From Galbitalea soli (lineage in GTDB: Bacteria > Actinomycetota > Actinomycetes > Actinomycetales > Microbacteriaceae), in contig NZ_JAAGWZ010000005.1 in the NCBI RefSeq assembly GCF_010686725.1, positions 124,001 to 188,000 on the forward strand: a stretch of DNA of 64,000 nt, written 5' to 3'. Position numbers and translations under genes: made by a program. The notes beneath the pieces were generated by a model. It was not told where the DNA came from and ran no database searches. It worked only from the letters and a program-made list of their open reading frames with translations. Below are positions 62,611-64,000 of this stretch, piece after piece (position 1 is the stretch's first letter; the number at the start of each line of letters is the position of its first letter).

Positions 62611-63774
62611 GTGAAGTTCTTCGGGCGGGCCAGGAAGCAGAACGACGACTCACCGGTTCGGATCGAGATCACGGGCGTGACGCCCGACCGGATCCTGTTC
62701 GTCGGGTCGGGAGCCGTGCTCGAGCCGTCGCGGCAGGCGACCCCCGTCGACATCCCCGGCCTCGCGGAGGCCTCGGACTCGCCCGTGCGCGTCTCCCCGG
62801 CGATCGCGCGGGCCGTGCCGATCATCGCCGAGCAGACCGGCCGTGGGCTCGACGCCTGGGTCGTGCGACTGGATGATCCGACGCTCGCCACCGGCGCCGA
62901 CACCATCGGGCGGCTCGGCCCCGCCCGCTTCGACGCCGTCGTGCTCGCGGTCGACCCGGTCGCCGCCGCCGACAGCCTGCCGGTGATCCTCGGCGTGCTC
63001 GCGGTGTACCTCGCGCCGACCGCGCACGTGTTCCTCGTGCCGTCCACCGTCGCGGTCCGCGGGCGTCGGGGGAGCCGAGCGGCGATCCCCGCCACCGACC
63101 CGGATGACCTCCTCAGCCACCTCTCCCGCACGAGTCCGCGCGACTCCGCCTCCGTCACCGTGCTGCGGCTGGTGCCGCCCACGAGCGATCCGGGGACCGT
63201 GCTCAGCGCTGAGGACGTGGCAGCGAAGTGGGGAGCGCAGTTGGCCGCGCCGCTCGTGGCCGCCGTGCAGCGCGGGGGCGAGGGGCGCGACGCGACGTCC
63301 AGGCACCCGCTGAGTGCGGAGGAGGGGCGTCAGGCGGCGGTGGAGGCGCTGGGCATCCTCGACACGGAGCGGGAGGAGCGCTTCGACACGATCGTGCGCA
63401 TGGCCCAGAAGCTGCTCGGCACCGAGTCGGCCACGTTCACCCTGATCGACCGCGAGCGGGAGTGGTTGAAGTCGAGCTTCGGCGTGCCGTTCCGGGAGGC
63501 ACCGCGGGCGGCGAGCCTGTGCAACACGACGATCCAGATGCGCGAGGGCCTCACGGTGGAGGACGCGTCGACCGACCCGCGGTTCGCCGACAGTCCGCTC
63601 GTGACGGGTGACCCGAACATCCGGTTCTATCTCGGGTTCCCGGTCGAGTCGCCGGACGGCCACCCGGTGGGCGCGATCTGCGTGTTCGACCCGAAGCCGC
63701 GCGAGCCTGACCCCGAGCGAATGGCGATTCTGCGCGACCTCGCCCTGCTCGTCGAGCGGGAACTCGCTCGCTAG
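62611..63774 (+). CDS. GAF-domain protein
   Basis: A 387-residue cytosolic protein. The C-terminal GAF domain (about 240-385) has FDTIVRMAQKLLGTESATFT, the WLKSSFGVPF block, SLCNTTIQMREGLTVEDAST and NIRFYLGFPVESPDGHPVGA. The N-terminal 220 residues are not recognised; they have an alternating alpha/beta pattern. Start is GTG. No output domain is present, so it may act through a partner protein. Confidence 0.75.
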   Translation: MKFFGRARKQNDDSPVRIEITGVTPDRILFVGSGAVLEPSRQATPVDIPGLAEASDSPVRVSPAIARAVPIIAEQTGRGLDAWVVRLDDPTLATGADTIGRLGPARFDAVVLAVDPVAAADSLPVILGVLAVYLAPTAHVFLVPSTVAVRGRRGSRAAIPATDPDDLLSHLSRTSPRDSASVTVLRLVPPTSDPGTVLSAEDVAAKWGAQLAAPLVAAVQRGGEGRDATSRHPLSAEEGRQAAVEALGILDTEREERFDTIVRMAQKLLGTESATFTLIDREREWLKSSFGVPFREAPRAASLCNTTIQMREGLTVEDASTDPRFADSPLVTGDPNIRFYLGFPVESPDGHPVGAICVFDPKPREPDPERMAILRDLALLVERELAR

Positions 63775-63783
63775 TTCAGTAGT

Positions 63784-64000
63784 TCAGGCGAGCGCGCCAG
63801 ACGCCCGGTCGCTGTGCCGGTTCGAGGGGATGCCCAGGCCCAGGTTCTCGCGAAGCGTCGCGCCGGCGCGCGGCGGTTGCACGATCCCGCGACGCAGCAG
63901 CTCGGGCACCACCGAGTCGGTGAAGGCGCGCAGCTGCGGGGCGTGGCTCGCGAGCAGGGTGAAGCCGTCGGTCGCGCGCTCGCGGTACCAGTGCTCGAGG
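63784..64000 (-). CDS. Luciferase-like flavin monooxygenase, C-terminal part only
   Basis: The last 71 codons of a gene that runs off the right edge. The encoded LLASHAPQLRAFTDSVVPEL then RRGIVQPPRAGATLRENLGL is the standard C-terminus of NtaA/SnaA/DszA monooxygenases. It is a second member of the family seen at 48409-49788. Confidence 0.8.
   Translation of the reverse strand, partial: LEHWYRERATDGFTLLASHAPQLRAFTDSVVPELLRRGIVQPPRAGATLRENLGLGIPSNRHSDRASGALA

Overview
The window is 64 kb of very GC-rich, densely coded DNA. Many genes overlap by 4 bases (ATGA/GTGA), GTG starts are common, Shine-Dalgarno sites are AAGGAG-like, and the gene content (paired LCP cell-wall ligases, SufS/SufU, an ECF42/DGPF pair, CebEFG/BglC/CebR, circularly permuted ATP-grasp/alpha-E/transglutaminase) is that of a high-GC Gram-positive. 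The protein sequences look most like Microbacteriaceae (Actinomycetota). That placement is an inference from family resemblance, not a database search. It appears to be a chromosomal segment of a free-living, plant- or soil-type heterotroph. I see no rRNA, IS element, prophage or CRISPR array.

Layout. 1-8.8 kb: an L-rhamnose/rhamnoside system with mutarotase (cut by the left edge), isomerase, GH78 rhamnosidase, ABC importer and a divergent LacI regulator; three matching operators tie it together. 8.8-12.2 kb: a translationally coupled ATP-grasp/alpha-E/transglutaminase operon. 12.2-19.5 kb: an acyl-CoA ligase, alanine dehydrogenase and its Lrp/AsnC regulator. The 5' part of lrp and its operator are duplicated around about 1.7 kb of foreign-looking DNA that carries a membrane protein and a frameshifted beta-repeat protein. 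A MarR-MFS pair follows. 19.6-22 kb: alpha/beta hydrolase, lipoate ligase, small membrane protein. 22-27.9 kb: a complete CebEFG-BglC-CebR cello-oligosaccharide operon whose promoter lies between two CebR-type operators. 28-34.7 kb: MFS exporter, VanY-type carboxypeptidase, phosphoglucomutase, prephenate dehydratase, diacylglycerol kinase. 34.7-40.1 kb: serS, a HAD phosphatase, tRNA-Ser(UGA), two tandem LCP genes and tRNA-Ser(GCU). 40.3-49.8 kb: Fic protein, MFS, PadR-AarF pair, sufS-sufU, and a two-gene flavin monooxygenase operon of the DszA/DszC type. 49.9-53.8 kb: ECF42 sigma factor with DGPF protein, then an MFS exporter with divergent TetR.

The most unusual locus is 53.8-60.9 kb. A single protein joins an intact sugar-type ABC ATPase domain to GAF-like sensory regions and a complete histidine kinase. 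It overlaps the gene for an OmpR-type response regulator, and the next three genes encode an RbsC/RbsB/RbsA-type importer. The gap between regulator and permease holds an 11-bp-phased direct repeat just upstream of a -10-like sequence, as expected of an OmpR-family binding site. I propose a sensor kinase that uses an ABC ATPase module to sense, or dock with, its own sugar importer. The right end (60.9-64 kb) has msrB, a zinc alcohol dehydrogenase, a GAF protein and a partial flavin monooxygenase.

Regulation is unusually readable here: two LacI-type operons each have a promoter bracketed by two operators, and rhaI has its own promoter whose -35 box lies in the end of the preceding rhamnosidase gene.
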